DNA of 64,000 bases from Marisa cornuarietis (GCA_004794655.1 SMMW01000053.1:216501-280500); one strand, 5' to 3'; shown: positions 17,168-30,274, counted from the first letter of the stretch. Made by a program: numbers and translations. The notes: generated by a model not told the origin, from the letters alone.

Positions 17168-19908
17168 GCACATTTCATTGCTTCAGGTAGGCACAATGTG
17201 CATGTGCATGCACTAAAAGTAAAATTTATAAATATAAAAATTTAGAAGAAGGCAGATAGAGAGTAAAGAATATCGACAAACAAGTAGATAGGGAGACGAC
17301 AGTCTAGCACAGTACAGGTGTGAGATCTCGCAATCGAGGCGAATTAGCCAAAGGTCAGTGCACGGACTTGTATTACTGGACTGCTTGCAGACGATTTTTT
17401 TTCAGTGAAGTCATAGAACGAGGCTGGTTACGAAATAGCTTCCGGTTTAGTCACATTCATTGTTAAGGCTCGCCGAGACTAACAGCGGAGAACTTCGCAA
17501 GAGGCTCAGCGTTGGTCTCGGCAGACAGACACCCTATACACGTCCGTGGTCAGTGTTACCTCCGGGCTGGAAGCTGCTTTGAATAAATTTTAGGGGGAAA
17601 AAATTGAAAAGCAAAGTACTATAGCTTATCAGTTTCTAGCATCGAGTAAGCATCCATGAGAACCATAGCAGCTTAGAAAATTCTTGGAGCAGGAAGAAAG
17701 ATGAAACAAAATACAGATGGAGAGCTCGGTGGACGTTGATTACACGCGCAGATTTAAAGTCCACAGATTTAAATGTAGCGATGAAGTACCTGGTCCAGAA
17801 AGGAACAAACTAACGATTGTATCGTCAACAGGAAAATTGAATCCATTTTCAAAATAGAAACAATAATAAATTTTAAAAAAATCAGCTAAACAAAGCACAA
17901 GGTAAGTTTGGTCGCTGTTTAGTTCAGACAAAATGTAGTCGCAGCTGTCGCACAGTTAACGGTGGTGAGTGACAGAAAACGTGTTTAAATCGATAGAGAG
18001 ACAAATACATAAACAAAACACGAGAGAGAGAGAGATAGAATAAACTCTAAGAAGACAGTAATGATAGAAACAAATGTAGGTTAACATGGGGTTGGGGGGG
18101 TTTACACAATCCTGGTTGGTATACAGACTATTAGGGACTTCACAGACTTTCTGATGTGGTTTACAGTATTATGGGGTGGGGGGGATTTACACAATCCTGG
18201 TTGGTATACAGACTATTAGACGAGGGATGAGGGACTTCACAGACTTTCTGATGTTTACAGTATTTGTAGGTCGAACAGAGAAATTTAAGTTGTTTGTATC
18301 TATTTATCTCAATAACTAATATTATCGTTCCTTTCTGTTTCCGATGGTATGTCGTAATATAAAGACTGCCGCCCCCCCCGTCCTCTTTCGAGTACACAGC
18401 GACAACCTTCGACGTGCAGCAGCGACATCAACAACTGCACGACTGTCCTTGTCGCTCTCACCTCGAACAACATTGCGTTTATCAAGAGGAGGGCGGTGTC
18501 TTCTTCGATGGTGCCAGGCTCCAAAAACTCAGGAAAGGATCCCCTGGTTGTGGAATTGATCCACGAATTGACCTCTTTCTCGGGCTGTGGTCTCTGGAAT
18601 TCTCGCAGCGTCTCGCCATAGTACTGCGAGAAGTTATGCGCGTAGCTGCAGATATAAAAGCAGTGGTGACAGGTAAACGGGATCGCAGGTGTAAAGAACG
18701 ATTCACATTATAAAACATGAAAGTAGCTGTCGTTTGCCTCCCATGTAATGTGGGGTGGACACTTCCCCAGGTAATAAGAAAAGCTGACTGCTACCTGTCA
18801 GACACCACGAGAAGTCTGGGGTTGTAGAAGAGTGCGTTTGCGACGTCTATGGTGACATTGGAGGATGAATGAGAGGTGAGCATCGATGCCATCATGGAAC
18901 TGAGCTGACCGTGGATATTTTCATTGCGTTCCAAACCTAGCACTGACTGTCAGAGGCAACCAATGGTGAGAAATTATTAAAGTTAACAAAGGATTTGGTT
19001 CAAGTATGAGATAAAATTTGGGAAGAGAGAGAAAGACAAAGAAAGGGAGGTATGGTTAGACAGACATGCAACAAGAGAAGAACTAAATCACAAAAGAAGC
19101 AATCATTAAAACTTATCATCAACATTACAAACGTAAATACTATCTTTCAGTCAATAACAGCTTCAGGTATGTCAGAACTGGATAAAACTGTTGCATTTTC
19201 TTTGTTGCATTGTAAAATGAACAGGTTTATATCAGCCTGCTCTTATGCTATTAGTGTATTATAGCAAAATAACTATCCTAAGTAGACTAGTAGGCTAGGA
19301 TGCTCCACAAACGTCAGTTATGGTAGCATACAGGGCTAAAACATACATACTCCAGCATCAAACATCTCTTTCGTGTGGGCTGTGTTGTGATGTCATCATG
19401 CCAACACTTACGCCGTGTGTATTAAAGAACATATCAACACTTCCATTTCCATTTTTTTTAATTGATGTTTTACACCGAGCCAGCAACTAAGGCTATATCA
19501 CGGCAAGCCAGCCAGCCCTGTAAACAGATGCCACATGCAGAGAAAGAACAGCGTGCCCGAGACGAGAACTGAACCCATGACATCCAACCTTCACTGTATT
19601 GGTGACCGCCATACATTTCCAAGAAGTGAAAGAAAAGGGTAAAGAAGAAAACAATGACTAAAAAGAATAGACAGGAAGCGAATAAAGGAAAATAGTGACC
19701 TCTAGCTCCTGCTTGGTAATTCCACCAGCTCCTAGCAGAGCCATGCTCAGGGCCGTGTAAACACTGACCGGCGAGAAGACGAAGTTGCCATAGTCACCGT
19801 TAGTCAGCTGCTTGTGGAGGTTGACCCCGAACTTGGAAGTGGCAAAGTAGAGAGGTCTGTCTGAGCTGGTTTTACCATAGCCTGTCAATGAAAGCATCAT
19901 GCATTACA

Positions 19909-19985
<77 letters not shown>

Positions 19986-21131
19986 TGTCTGGGTGTCGAG
20001 CAATTAAAGAGTAATTATAATAAGCGAGTAGCTTTGCATAAGAAAGTATTTTTTCCTGTGGTTATGATATCTCCGCATGTCGTTACAAAGCTGACGATAG
20101 TGGTATAAGTAATATCAAGATATTTATCTCCATTTGTGATAGGTAAACTCGCGCCATCCTACTTCCATATCGCACGCCCGCGAAAGAGAGAGATTGTGTA
20201 AGAGTGTGTGTGTGTGTGTGTGTGTGTAAGTGTGTGTGTGTAAGTGTGTGTGTCTGTGTGTATGTAAGTGTGTAAGTGTGTGTGTGTCTGTGTGTATGTA
20301 AGTGTGTAAGTGTGTGTAAGTGTGTAAGTGTGTGTGTGGGGGGGGGGGGAGTGTGAGAAGGGGATTCTTTCTGCAAATGTACGGGGCAGCAGGAAATCAA
20401 ACACAGATACACAAACACACACATGGACACAAACACAGGGCCTCAGGTGAAATCTTCAGGTCAGCGAGGGTTAGGGAGGATCCATGCCCTTTCTCTGACC
20501 TCGTTTACACTGCAAAGTACAGAAGCCTCCCACTCACCTGCTGCTCACCTGCGTGACGTCACAGTGGGATACAAGGGTGCACGCGCGTTTGTGAGCGTGT
20601 GTGTCAGTGCATGTAATAGAAGTAGAACAACTTAATAACTAAAGCCTGACTTGTATAATGATTTCAGGCTTTCGCCGCTCTGAGTGCAATAACATCGCTA
20701 GATTTTCTTAAACAGTCTCTTTTTGTGTCAACTTTATGTCACTTTTATCTTTATGCTATAGTCAAATGATTATTAAAGGTTGAAAGCACATGATCAAGAA
20801 AACGGTTCGGGACACGAGGCTAAATGGATGGCAAGCTAGTTGACCAAGATGACTGTACAGTATTACCAGTTAAGACAAGAACGGCGAATTAGATGTTTAG
20901 TTAGTGTCTGTCGCCCTGTCGTACACCTGCCACTTGTAGATCGGTCATCATATCTAGCTCTTTTCTTTTCGAAGTGTTTTTCTCACTGTCTGTTAGACTT
21001 TCATTTTATCTTAACATCTCCAATAACAAAACGAATTCAGAGGGATACTTACGTAGAGACAAAAGGATGCACAGCACCAGGACTGCAATCTTGGGTCCAG
21101 TCTGTCCGATAAGCACGCGGCCACTCGCCAT
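12558..21131 (-). CDS. Secreted inhibitory serpin with Arg-Ser reactive site
   Basis: Seven coding exons are present: 21131-21053, 19881-19700, 18946-18795, 18645-18462, 14425-14188, 13469-13204 and 12731-12558. They total 1275 nt, or 424 residues plus stop, a normal serpin length; all phases agree. The signal peptide occupies about residues 1-26 (IAVLVLCILLSL). Serpin landmarks in order are NFVFSPVSVYTALSMALLGA, NALFYN, LLLINAMLFE joined to AQWKQMFFP, LELPY, FLIVP, GVPKFEV, ALGLSSLF and LHEALIE. The reactive loop follows (hinge TETGTKASAV from 369), then FLFIL and LFMGRV. Counting from hinge Glu370 (P17) gives P1 Arg386 and P1' Ser387. The downstream NRSF aligns with the NKPF of alpha-1-antitrypsin in the same register. 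Gly P15, Thr P14 and small P12-P10 residues indicate an inhibitor. Likely targets are trypsin-like extracellular serine proteases; the actual partner is unknown. Confidence 0.92.
12747..12872. repeat. (TA)n and (GAAA)n microsatellites in serpin intron 6
   Basis: (TA)n at 12747-12766 lies about 16 nt upstream, in the gene's direction, of the reactive-loop exon acceptor. (GAAA)n follows at 12820-12872. Confidence 0.93.
13552..13639. repeat. (GAT)n microsatellite, about 29 copies
   Basis: A perfect 88-bp array inside serpin intron 5 (13470-14187). Confidence 0.97.
14435..17060 (-). mobile_element. L2/CR1-group LINE, 5'-truncated, in serpin intron 4
   Basis: This non-LTR retrotransposon lies in the same orientation as the serpin. 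It holds the end of an endonuclease domain, a full reverse transcriptase and a 3' UTR. The UTR ends in TGCGCTATAAAAATCTTC and an (ATT)n-type tail (14456-14435 on minus) rather than poly-A, as is usual for L2/CR1-type elements. The 5' end is lost within the endonuclease, at about 17,060. No target-site duplication could be identified with confidence. Confidence 0.9.
14709..17054 (-). CDS. LINE ORF2 remnant: endonuclease C-terminus plus reverse transcriptase
   Basis: This is a 781-codon open frame without stops. Residues about 1-60 are the end of an APE-type endonuclease (QPTHKRDHILDWVI, SDHYSV). The reverse transcriptase follows: a palm segment with LDLSAAFDTIDH, then GVPQGSVLGPVLF, the catalytic YADD at about 498-501, and KLKLNDDKTEALL. 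The C-terminus FKSALKTHLFLEHF is typical of L2/CR1-like ORF2. The visible start ATG is not a native start, since the N-terminal endonuclease is missing. The intact frame suggests recent insertion, but the copy cannot be autonomous. Confidence 0.93.
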   Translation of the reverse strand: MGLIRMRSGVQSVSQPTHKRDHILDWVIHRPDDHLVQSVDVSHDLSSDHYSVLIELDRKCPSSAPVFRPTRSLQNVDRLAFKAQLQMALLQPPSAEQLDCVLRRVVDDHAPVSRRLMRQSKCAPWHSQIRVELRDLKRTRRRAERVWRKTGLAIHKEIYNAAKRSVAKCIYAAKASYLQGQIINCTSSKKLFAICSQMTGSKTATPLPTAYPASLLPQVFSDYFTSKILDIRSSLDSVSVLDSISCDVLPGCSMSKFLPVSETDVKAVILKAKPTTCELDPMPTSLLLECLDTLLPAITNIVNVSLSSGVFPSLFKNAVVRPLLKKSTLDVNVLNNYRPVSNLSFLSKIIEKIVLTQLWAYLQEHHLIPQAQSAYRPFHSTETTLIKVTTDILSALDSGDVSPLTLLDLSAAFDTIDHSLLLHRLHTLYGISGPALSWFNSYLTDRTQTVSVDGQTSRPASLFCGVPQGSVLGPVLFILYTKPLSSCIRSHQVSHQSYADDTQLYCSTPPAESYSAISSIEACISDVKGWMLKNKLKLNDDKTEALLCHRRRHQPSLVSLPNHIKVGDSNITFTSSVRNLGFIVTDDMTLDRHVASVCRSAYYELRKISAIRHFLSTHATNTLVCAFVLSRLDYCNSLLAGCPDYLIQRLQRVQNSAARLVLRARKRDHVTPLLRFLHWLPIRSRIQYKLSVLCFNFFAGSCPDYFSELLIPYSPSRQLRSSSDDRILTVPVTRTTTYGHRTFGYCAAKQWNSLPFHIRHLPTTESFKSALKTHLFLEHFS
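17061..18461. other. Rest of serpin intron 4
   Basis: Non-coding. It holds an (ATT)n run at about 17130-17166 and a tandem duplication near 18.1-18.26 kb. No further exon was seen. Confidence 0.6.
18088..18264. repeat. Tandem duplication, about 85-92 bp x 2
   Basis: The segment containing tttacacaatcctggttgg and gacttcacagactttctg occurs twice. The second copy carries a short insertion. Each copy begins with a G-run. Confidence 0.85.
19465..19620 (-). mobile_element. Possible SINE-like dispersed repeat
   Basis: On the minus strand a segment with tRNA-promoter-like pieces (GTATGGCGGTCACC; GGGTTCAGTTCTC) runs into GCTCGGTGTAAAACATC and then an A-rich tail. It lies in serpin intron 2. The identification is tentative because only one copy is in the window. 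Confidence 0.3.
19913..19985. repeat. (GAT)n microsatellite
   Basis: A 73-bp array in serpin intron 1, about 30 nt upstream of the exon 2 acceptor in the gene's direction. Confidence 0.97.
20201..20350. repeat. Compound (GT)n repeat with G-run
   Basis: GT repeats are interrupted by taagtg and ctgtgtgtat blocks, ending in a run of G. It lies in serpin intron 1 and produces long spurious open frames on both strands. Confidence 0.95.
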
Positions 21132-24100
21132 GACTGCCCTCGACAAGTGAAGAGCGGACTTGTGCCGAGGTAAATAACATCCCACCTCCCACCTCTTTCC
21201 TCCGCCCCTACATCCCCTCCACAGCTCCACACCTGCGGTCGTTAGTTGCCAACTCTTCATCGTGTGACGAACGTGTGGTTCGCAAGTGACGTGTTGTTTA
21301 TGTCCGATAATCTTAGTGGCAGTCACTTCAAACAGAAGACAAAGGCAAACAAATTGTTTGTCGTGCAAAGATTTAATGCAGCTACTGTTGACAGCAACGT
21401 GTTTAGAAGAAAACAAAAGCTACTTTGAGTGTCGACGGTAGGGACGGGAACAGCGAAAACAAGCTGGGAGTGGGGTGTTATCAACGGGTGGGAGATGTGA
21501 ACATCAGTGATGTAAAATGACTTTTTGATAGGGAATATTCTCAGCGCTTCCCCTCGGTCTTAAACCTCTCTATCCCTACCTGGAGATCAACGAATTACAT
21601 AGTCCCACCCTCTCCCCAAATGAAGCTCATTTCGTACAGGGTAGGTCCTAGGATATGGGATGGACGAGTAGAGAGATGGGAGACAGTTACATGTACACAA
21701 AGGAGACAGGCATGTTTACACTAACTGCAGCTCCACCTGTACATAAACCTGTCCGTACATTTTATTTCCGAGCCATGCTGGCTACCCTGTCGATAGAGGC
21801 GCCAGGTTCAGCGACTGACCGTCACAATAAAGTGGAGATAAGACGGGCGCAAGGCGACTCAGGGGAGACAAATACACTGGCGTCTGATTGATGGTGTAGT
21901 TGCCCCTCTTTGTCTTTACCTGCGTGTGTTGTTGGTTGATGCAGGTTGGAGGTGAGGGGGGGGGGCGGGTGCTGTCGGTGTAATGCCAGTCCTTCGGGCT
22001 ACTCATAAACTTCTCTTAAAGTGTGAACTTTAGCAGCTCGGCAGGTTTGCGTGTAATGTAGCTGAGCGGGTACTTATGACTACTGTCACTGACCGTGTAC
22101 TTGTAAGTACTTTAGCTGATACTGTACTTATAACTACGTATTTTTAATGCAATCGCTGCCGCTTCTTCTACAATAACCCCAACCCCAACCCTGTCACTGC
22201 GACGTGTCCTTTATTTTTTCCTCTACTAGCGAAATAAATAATATCTAATATCTACTATCTATCTACTATCTACTACTAATATCTACTATCTATCTACTTG
22301 ATTTATTTACCTATCTGGCAGCTTTCTTTCATTTATAGCTCGCTATTAGCTACCGTGCAACACCAGTCACAAATTTGTGTAGAAAGAAATCCTAAGCAAA
22401 AGTATCTTAAATGCACATTTAAATAAGAATAATAATCATAACAACAAACGTACTATTTATTTAGTGTAGAATCACGGTCATATAGAAGAATGCATTCAGC
22501 GCTTACTACCAAAAAAACACAAAACTGGAATAAAGTGTGTGACATGAAGGAAAAGAAACGGGCATCGATGAGGATAAGGACAGAGGTAACAGCAACGATA
22601 GAAATTAATCAACAAAGGGATATCGGCAAGACAAAATAAGTAAGAAATAGAGAATGTCACAGAGAGAGAAAGAGAGAGAAGGGGGAGAAAATAGAGAGAG
22701 GAAAATGCTGTCAGTAAAAATACGAAAGCAGCGCAATGAAGGGACAATTCCGAGGCCGCATTGCCATGAAAACCCAGGGCCGTCTTCATCAATGATCCAA
22801 ATTTTTCATTTTCTTGTCAAGACAATGCTGTGACTTGTAAACATTTTGTTTCGTAAAGCAGGTACAGAGTTTTGCTGTGTAGAACATCTTCAGTTGAACT
22901 TCTTGAATAATTTCTGGTCGTTCTCATCGATCAGTGTTTGATGAAAACCCTTACGCATGTCATGTGTTAACAAGTCCGACAAGCAGAAGGCGGGTGAGAC
23001 AAGTACACGACAAAGCTCGGCTCTCACCTCCAATGCCATTCAGTTCACCGCTGACAAGAACGGTCTTAGTTCAGTACTCCAAGGAAAGAATTAGCCTAAA
23101 TATTTGAAGACAACGAACAATCACAAACGACAAAATGAAGGAAAATGACTGTCTTTGAAAACGAGGTATAATAGTCATAAATTTACAAGATTCTTTAAGT
23201 TATATTCAGTTGATTGTGGAAAATATTTTACTGCAGAAAAATGGGAAAAAAATGGAACTGAGAGAGAGATACACAAAAGACGATGTAAGCAGAAGAATGG
23301 ATGGGGAAAAAACAACGAATGGCCCAAAGAGAAAAAATCCTAACAAGTATCATTAGATGGAAGAAGAAATTACACAATGAAATGATGTAGTTATGTTGCG
23401 TACTAGGAGGAATTAAAATAAAAGATAAAACGCGGTTGGATTTTTTTCTATTGTATATTTGTTTTTATTATAATTTTGTATGATATGTCCTCAAAGTACT
23501 GTAGAACTTAAAGCAAATGTTACACTGCTTCTGAATAACTCAGAAACAGGACCCGCAGGCGAGGGTAAGGTTGCCGAAATGGTGGGGGTGGGTGGGAAAC
23601 CCTAGAGCAAGCGTCTTGTCTTGGTGGTTACAAAGTGATATCCAGACCCCGGTGATATTGCTTTGTCTTACCTCTACCCTAGGGTATATGTGCCACTGCT
23701 TTTATATCTACGGCCTCGGGGATAAGGCGCCATCCGTGGAGCCTCGACATCGTTTTGTAACAAGGGAGACAAGCCAGAGTTACCTTTCTTGCCCTCAAGT
23801 CCAATTAACTACTTCATAATTACTGCGCCAGAGGTATCTGGCTACCACAGAGGTTTCCTTACTTTCAGTCAGCTGATACCAAGCAAAACTGTTGTGCATC
23901 TGCTCCTCCCACCCCCCCCCCCGCCTCACTCTGGTCCCTGTTGTTTGCTGTCGAAGATTAAAACAGCGCAGACGCGTTCGCACACGTGGTGAAAGCAAAA
24001 CTGAATGAGCAAGTAATCAAGGGAAGCAACTTTCTCTGCGGTTACCTCCCATTGACGTGACAATCGTCTAGCGGCTAGAATTAGATTCGTTATTCACCTT

Positions 24101-25998
24101 TTTTTTATCCATCGTCGTTATCCTCCTTCTTATCATCATGATCATCGCCGTCATTATCGCCATCTTTCTCATTATCATTATCGTCATCGCTGTCTTCCTG
24201 CTCCCGGTCCTGCTCCTCCTGCTCCTTCTCCTCCTCATCATCATCACGCGCGCTTCCTTCCATGCACTCACGTGCTTTTAGAAGTGCGTGGGAGTGTATC
24301 GATCTGTGGCTTCGCGTGTTTGTCGTATGTCGTATGTTTGATCGCCTTACACAAAGTCTGTTTAAATAAACCCTGGCGGATTAGCCATCTTGCCCCGGCG
24401 GAAACAAAAGGATTTACACCACCAACATGAAAATCAGCTATAGTCTCACAATACCACATGGAGATGGAGAGTCCAATGACAACAAACAAACAAATAAAAC
24501 AGGAACCCAAGTCAAAATCATAATTAAAACCTATAAAGACCAACATACAGCGCTTGGGACGTTTGGTTCTTGTGAATGCTTTTGCAATATCTCTACAGCT
24601 CATTTCGTATACTACATAATGGGGTACTTTAGAAATGTTTTTCGTTTCTTAACCACTCGTTACCGTTGGTGACAATGTAGATAGGGCAAGATTCGAACAA
24701 AGAGAGGCTTGCCGATGACACATACACATACAGAGAAACGAAGTTATTTTTCTACATTTTCCTATTATTATTATTATTAAAAGCTGCGATGAGCCTGAAA
24801 TATGTGACATTATTTTTTTTAATTTATTGCCGTTTACCTGTTACATTGACATCCGTGTGTTTGCGTGACAGTATGTCATATTTTGTTCGAGCTCCCTGCC
24901 TTCTGTATGATGCCAGAGATTCACGCCACACTGGTCACGAGAAAATCGCGTTATGTAGCGCGCCCTTCACGTGACAGATGAATCCTTACCGGGGCGAAGA
25001 GTATGGCTGCAGTATTTTGCCGATGTCAGCAGGGATGTGAGTGCAGAATCATTTTTTGACATGACTAAACACCCTGAGTCACTGAGTGAACATCCCATCG
25101 CATTCCAGTAGTAATTGCAACAGGTCAGCTACTAACTGGTTCGTCCTTCCTCACTTCTAGTGCAATGAGGGGCAAGATGTCGGCTGGCAGGACAAAGCGT
25201 CTGATCTGGATAGCTTTGCTCGCATTTCATCCTCAATGAAGACGTTGGCCAAAGCATTTGTTATAGCTCCTCTCAACCGATGCCATGCAGCTTCGACGCT
25301 TTCATAACACGACAGACAGTTTAATTTAATCTAAATTATCTTACTTATCCACAGAATCAATGTAATTTTTTTTCAACTCTCAACATTCGACAGAACTGCA
25401 AACAATTAAGAGGAGACACGATCGTGCAGTTCTTATGCACGACTCTCAATCTCTGGGATGCAGTTGGAGACTCACCAGTCACGCGCTGTTTAAACACAGA
25501 CAAAGATTTCAAATCATTTGCATTTGATCTTCACCGCGGGTGGGGCCGGGACCAGCAGCCTGATAGACGCAGAAACAAACATGACAGGCGACTGCTTGCC
25601 CCGCATGTAAGATGTTCCCACGCGAGGTGAGTAAACGGCGACTTGGCAAGCAAGAAGCCATCTTTACATCCGGGTCACGTAGGCACACGTTCACCGCCAC
25701 TTGCAAAGTCCGATTGCATGGGCCTGGAACAGTTGAATGAGGGGGAGGAACAATTAGCTCTCCTCCTGGATGTGGCGATGACTGCCATAAATCTGTCCTT
25801 CCTGACAATTCTTTTCGCTTGGCCGATCCTGGTTTTTCGATTGGAGAAAATTATCTGACCGTGACCGCTTTTCCTGGCAATGCATGCTTCACGCATTTTC
25901 CTCGTCTTCTCGCCCCTTACAGCTGAAGTATTATCTTTTAATAAACCCTGGCGAGACCTGCCGTAATCAAAGTCTGCGAGACACCATGATTTATGCAG

Positions 25999-26058
<60 letters not shown>

Positions 26059-27296
26059 ATTCCACACACACACAGAAGTAAATGTTACAAAGTAAAAGAC
26101 CTTGAAACATCCTCACTTTCTAATATCAAGTTTGCCGTACGTGCACCTTTCTTTACCTCGATGACTATTTTTCAAATTTGTGAAATCAATGGCTGATTCT
26201 ATCTCTTATTAGGGTTTTTTTTTCTCTAGATGATTTGCCGAAAGGGACTACATTTTGTAACTTTTGACTCGTTAGGAGGCACAGACCTTTCATTTTGGCA
26301 ATCATTCACCCCCCCCCACCTCAATGTATGTTTCTCTCATTCCATCATTCTTTCTTGCTCACCAAACCTTTTCTCGTTTTGTATTTTTCGCATCCTTTCC
26401 TGCCTCCATAGTCCACCTCACATATTATTTCACTGCGAGGTAAATTTGCTTAAATGTTGTCATGCTATGTAAGCTGTCAATTATTTAGTAATCTTATAAA
26501 ATTTCAAGAGGAAACCACAGCCCTCTAAACACGACACTTTAAATTTCATATAAAATGACAGAAAAGAAGTGAGCCACAAATCCGCCCGATCATTACTGTC
26601 CGTAGCCCTTCATCTTCCAGCTTTTACACTAATCGCCTCGTGCCTCGTGTAGCCTCGACAATTGACCCTTCATTGCACTGAACTTGCATTATGCTGGTTT
26701 TGTGTCGGAGCCATTTTTGTGCCACTGCATACTAAGACATTACGAGTCGTGGTTTGGACGGGGGATGGGGTATGAGGAGCACAGAAGATGATCAAGTGCG
26801 TGTCTAAGCCTTTAATCCCTTTTACAAAAGCAAAGTAATGTGAGGCTTCCGCCAGTCAGCAAGAGACCTTGGTCTTGTGACATTTAGTTTGCAAGGCTAA
26901 GAGACATCACAAGGCAAATTAAGCTCAAAGTTCCTGGAAGGTCAAGAGTGTAGGGATGTTAAATCAATTTTCAACCGAATTTTACACTTTTTTCGGTGCA
27001 CACGTGGATTGATTTAACTGTTGACATCATCGATAATATGGAAAGTGGTCTGAGTATATAATCTCCTCTGGTCTCGAGATACACGCCTTAAGACATCACC
27101 ATGACAGAGAGAGGTCAAAATCGTGACGTCACGTTTGTACACAGATATTCTAATTAACATTTGGTCATAAATAGGCCTTCACAGTATAAACACTTCCCTG
27201 TACAATCTTGTCTTCTGTGTTGTTGACAGAAGAAAGATGTTTTAGAGGGTTTTTCCAGACCAAGAGATGAGTTTAAAAGAGAGGGATTAAAACTCA

Positions 27297-27347
<51 letters not shown>

Positions 27348-27552
27348 CACGCAACCATCAATGACAATGACTAACTTTATTAATCCCAGTGGACAGTTAT
27401 ACCGGGCTATTATGCTTAGATACAAAAATAGACAAAACAATAATTAGCTGCAGGGTAAGGATAAGGAGAAGATAAAATAAGGTTGTGAAATGTAGGAAAC
27501 TTTAAAACATGTGATCTTACATCTCGACCATTCTTAAAACACACTTAGAGCA

Positions 27553-27611
<59 letters not shown>

Positions 27612-28668
27612 TCATCTCTGGTTGAGCAGCTGGACTGATGGATTAAAGGATGTGACGGGCCTGTAACTTCTGCATACAGACATAACTTACTGTTTACTTG
27701 AGCTTCATAAAACATTTTTTTTCCTCTAAGACATCTTCTGGTATGGACAAACAAAAACACTTGACGCATTTCTGAAAAGTTACTAATCACCGAGGTAAGT
27801 TAACTCCACCTGATACCAATTACATTAGAACATATTGACAATACTCTTCAAACTCTTCTTATAATGGGACGACAAACTGCCAAATCAGCAGAAAAAAATA
27901 AAAGACTTTAAATATTGTCACGACCACCGCGCACACTCAATCCTTTCAACACATACACGGAGCCTGACAAATACGTGTTCTTTCACACAAATTAAAAGAA
28001 AAGAATGATTTGCCTAACGAATCTCTCTGCTTTACTAAGTATGAATAAAAGAAGAAAACAAGAAAAATTCACAAATGAAAAGTCAGTAAAAAAAACGATT
28101 CCTACATCCAGATTACTTTAAAATAATAAAATCCCTAACCTTTGAGTCCTGCCTTTCTGAATATCTACAAGAATACCTACTCACCTAATCGATGTATATA
28201 CTCCTAAACACCCTACTCAACAAATTCTTCTTTTAATTCCTACTCTACTTGTCTTTCCGTCCTAAACCTCTCCCTTCCCCTACCTGACTAACTAACTGCT
28301 CGCGCTCTCCCTCACGTCATTTCCTTCACTTTTTTACATCACCCATACACGTCTTCCGAACAACTGACGTCATTCACGCTCTTTCGTTCTTCCACATTAA
28401 TCCTTATAAAATGTAAGCTTACTCACGATACAGTCAATAACTAATAACAATGATGCCTGACAAATATAAATAGATAAAACGGCTAAAGTTTGTGCAGTCG
28501 AATATAAAAAGTTTTAAGAGGGGTGTGTGATGTGACTTCTAGTCAGTCTGTGCCTGACTTCCATAGACAGAGTGTCGTGGTACCGGAGCCCCAGATATTT
28601 CATGTTGCTGAGAGTAACAATGCCATCCATGCCTGCTTGTTTTTATATGTTCACATGTTTGTATGTAA

Positions 28669-28704
<36 letters not shown>

Positions 28705-30237
28705 ATGAGAGAGAGAGAGAGAGTAGACTGTACGTGTGTTTCTCCACCAGCACCTACCATGGAAAATTCACATTTCCTCGCTTCCGGGTGAGACCAGTCA
28801 TGTGTTGTCGGAGTCGCTTCCTGCAGCTTGCGGCAAAACATTGACGACACCCATCGTTCATCCCTTCATAGCGATCATCTGTCATCCGACTCCACCCACT
28901 TCATTGACCGCGCCGCGTCACGTGACTGCTAATTCGATGATGTTGTGCTTGCTCTCAGACAGATGGGGACGGCATGGGTGGCCTGTCTGCTGTCTCCCAA
29001 TTTCATTGAGTTTATTCCTTCTTTAAAAAAAACAAACTCACAGGATTAGAATTCGTCTGCAAATAAACGAAATGGCTTTTCAATGTTAAATACCAAGATA
29101 TATAATAAGCGAGCAAGGTCACCGAATGGCGTGCTACTCATTTCTTCTTGATTGCAACGATTTGAAAGCGGCGCAACACCACCGGGAGGCTCCAGTTACT
29201 TCCCCTTTGTACCATAGCTTTCTCACCTTACAAATGAAGTGACCTCCCATGAGGCCCCCGCTCTCCTGTCAAGGGGTCACTTCAGCCCATGTGAGGACTG
29301 CTAAACTGAGCCGCCGACATTTTCACTGGCTGTACGGCTGCGAATCGTTAGGATAGATGGCGCTCGGTGTCCTCGTGGATCAGCTTCCGGAAGAGCTTTA
29401 CGAGGTTACGGGTGAAGACCTACTGCATCCGGCAGCGGCATCTTGTAGAGTTAAATGCTGCTACAATCTGCAAAATCCATTTCGTTGCGGATCAGACGGA
29501 GGGTCAGCAGCTGCAGTGTCCGTACCTATTGCAGGAACAAGGGAGAATGTTTTAAATTAACAACGACATGTCCGATAAGCTATTATTTTGTTTTGTTTTA
29601 TTTTACGATTCTTGTATGGGGAAGAAGAATAAAAAAGACGAAAAGTAGAGGAAGAAAAAAACATTAAAGGCAACTTGTACTTTTATAAATTTCTTATCCT
29701 GTACTCTAAAGTTTTTCAAATAATTTCGAGACTGCTAACAAATGTACAAAGTCAATTGTAAGAAAAGGGTAGAAAGAGATCACATTGGTTAGGACCTAGC
29801 AATTAACCTGAACACAGCGCCTGGAACCAACTTTAATTAGTACACCTTAGAGACCTAAATTTTAAAGATCCGATGAGGGCTCATACGAATCCCCGTAAAA
29901 TTTAGCTAAGAGTACATTTTACCCAACTTATCAGTCTCCTTTAAACAAAACATTATTACAACAGTCAGACCCAAACTTCGTGTTTCACGAACAGTCAATA
30001 CCAACAGCACATAACAGAACCACAAGAAGACGAAGAACAAAACCCACTTTGCGGGCAGATAAGTTTCCTTTTCTCTTCCAAATAACACAAAAGGGTTAGT
30101 CGTAAAAACAGAGAAGCGAAAACATACATTATAGATAAATGGACAAATAGACAGACAGAGAAGACATTATTTAAGATACTTGAATTGCTCAAGTGTAGGT
30201 CTGTGTCATTTCACTCACGTGGGGTACAGACAAACTC

Positions 30238-30274
<37 letters not shown>

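Noticed and set aside
20083..20556. His/Thr-rich and other frames over the GT repeat in serpin intron 1
   Set aside because: Repeat-driven, with no family similarity.
20555..20562. Full TGACGTCA (CRE) palindrome in serpin intron 1, and others near 27.12, 28.37, 32.26 and 59.44 kb
   Set aside because: Single 8-bp sites recur by chance at about this rate, and none sits at a supported promoter.
24068..24271. Arg/Met-rich basic frame
   Set aside because: It is explained by a degenerate TCATCA/TCCTCC tract.
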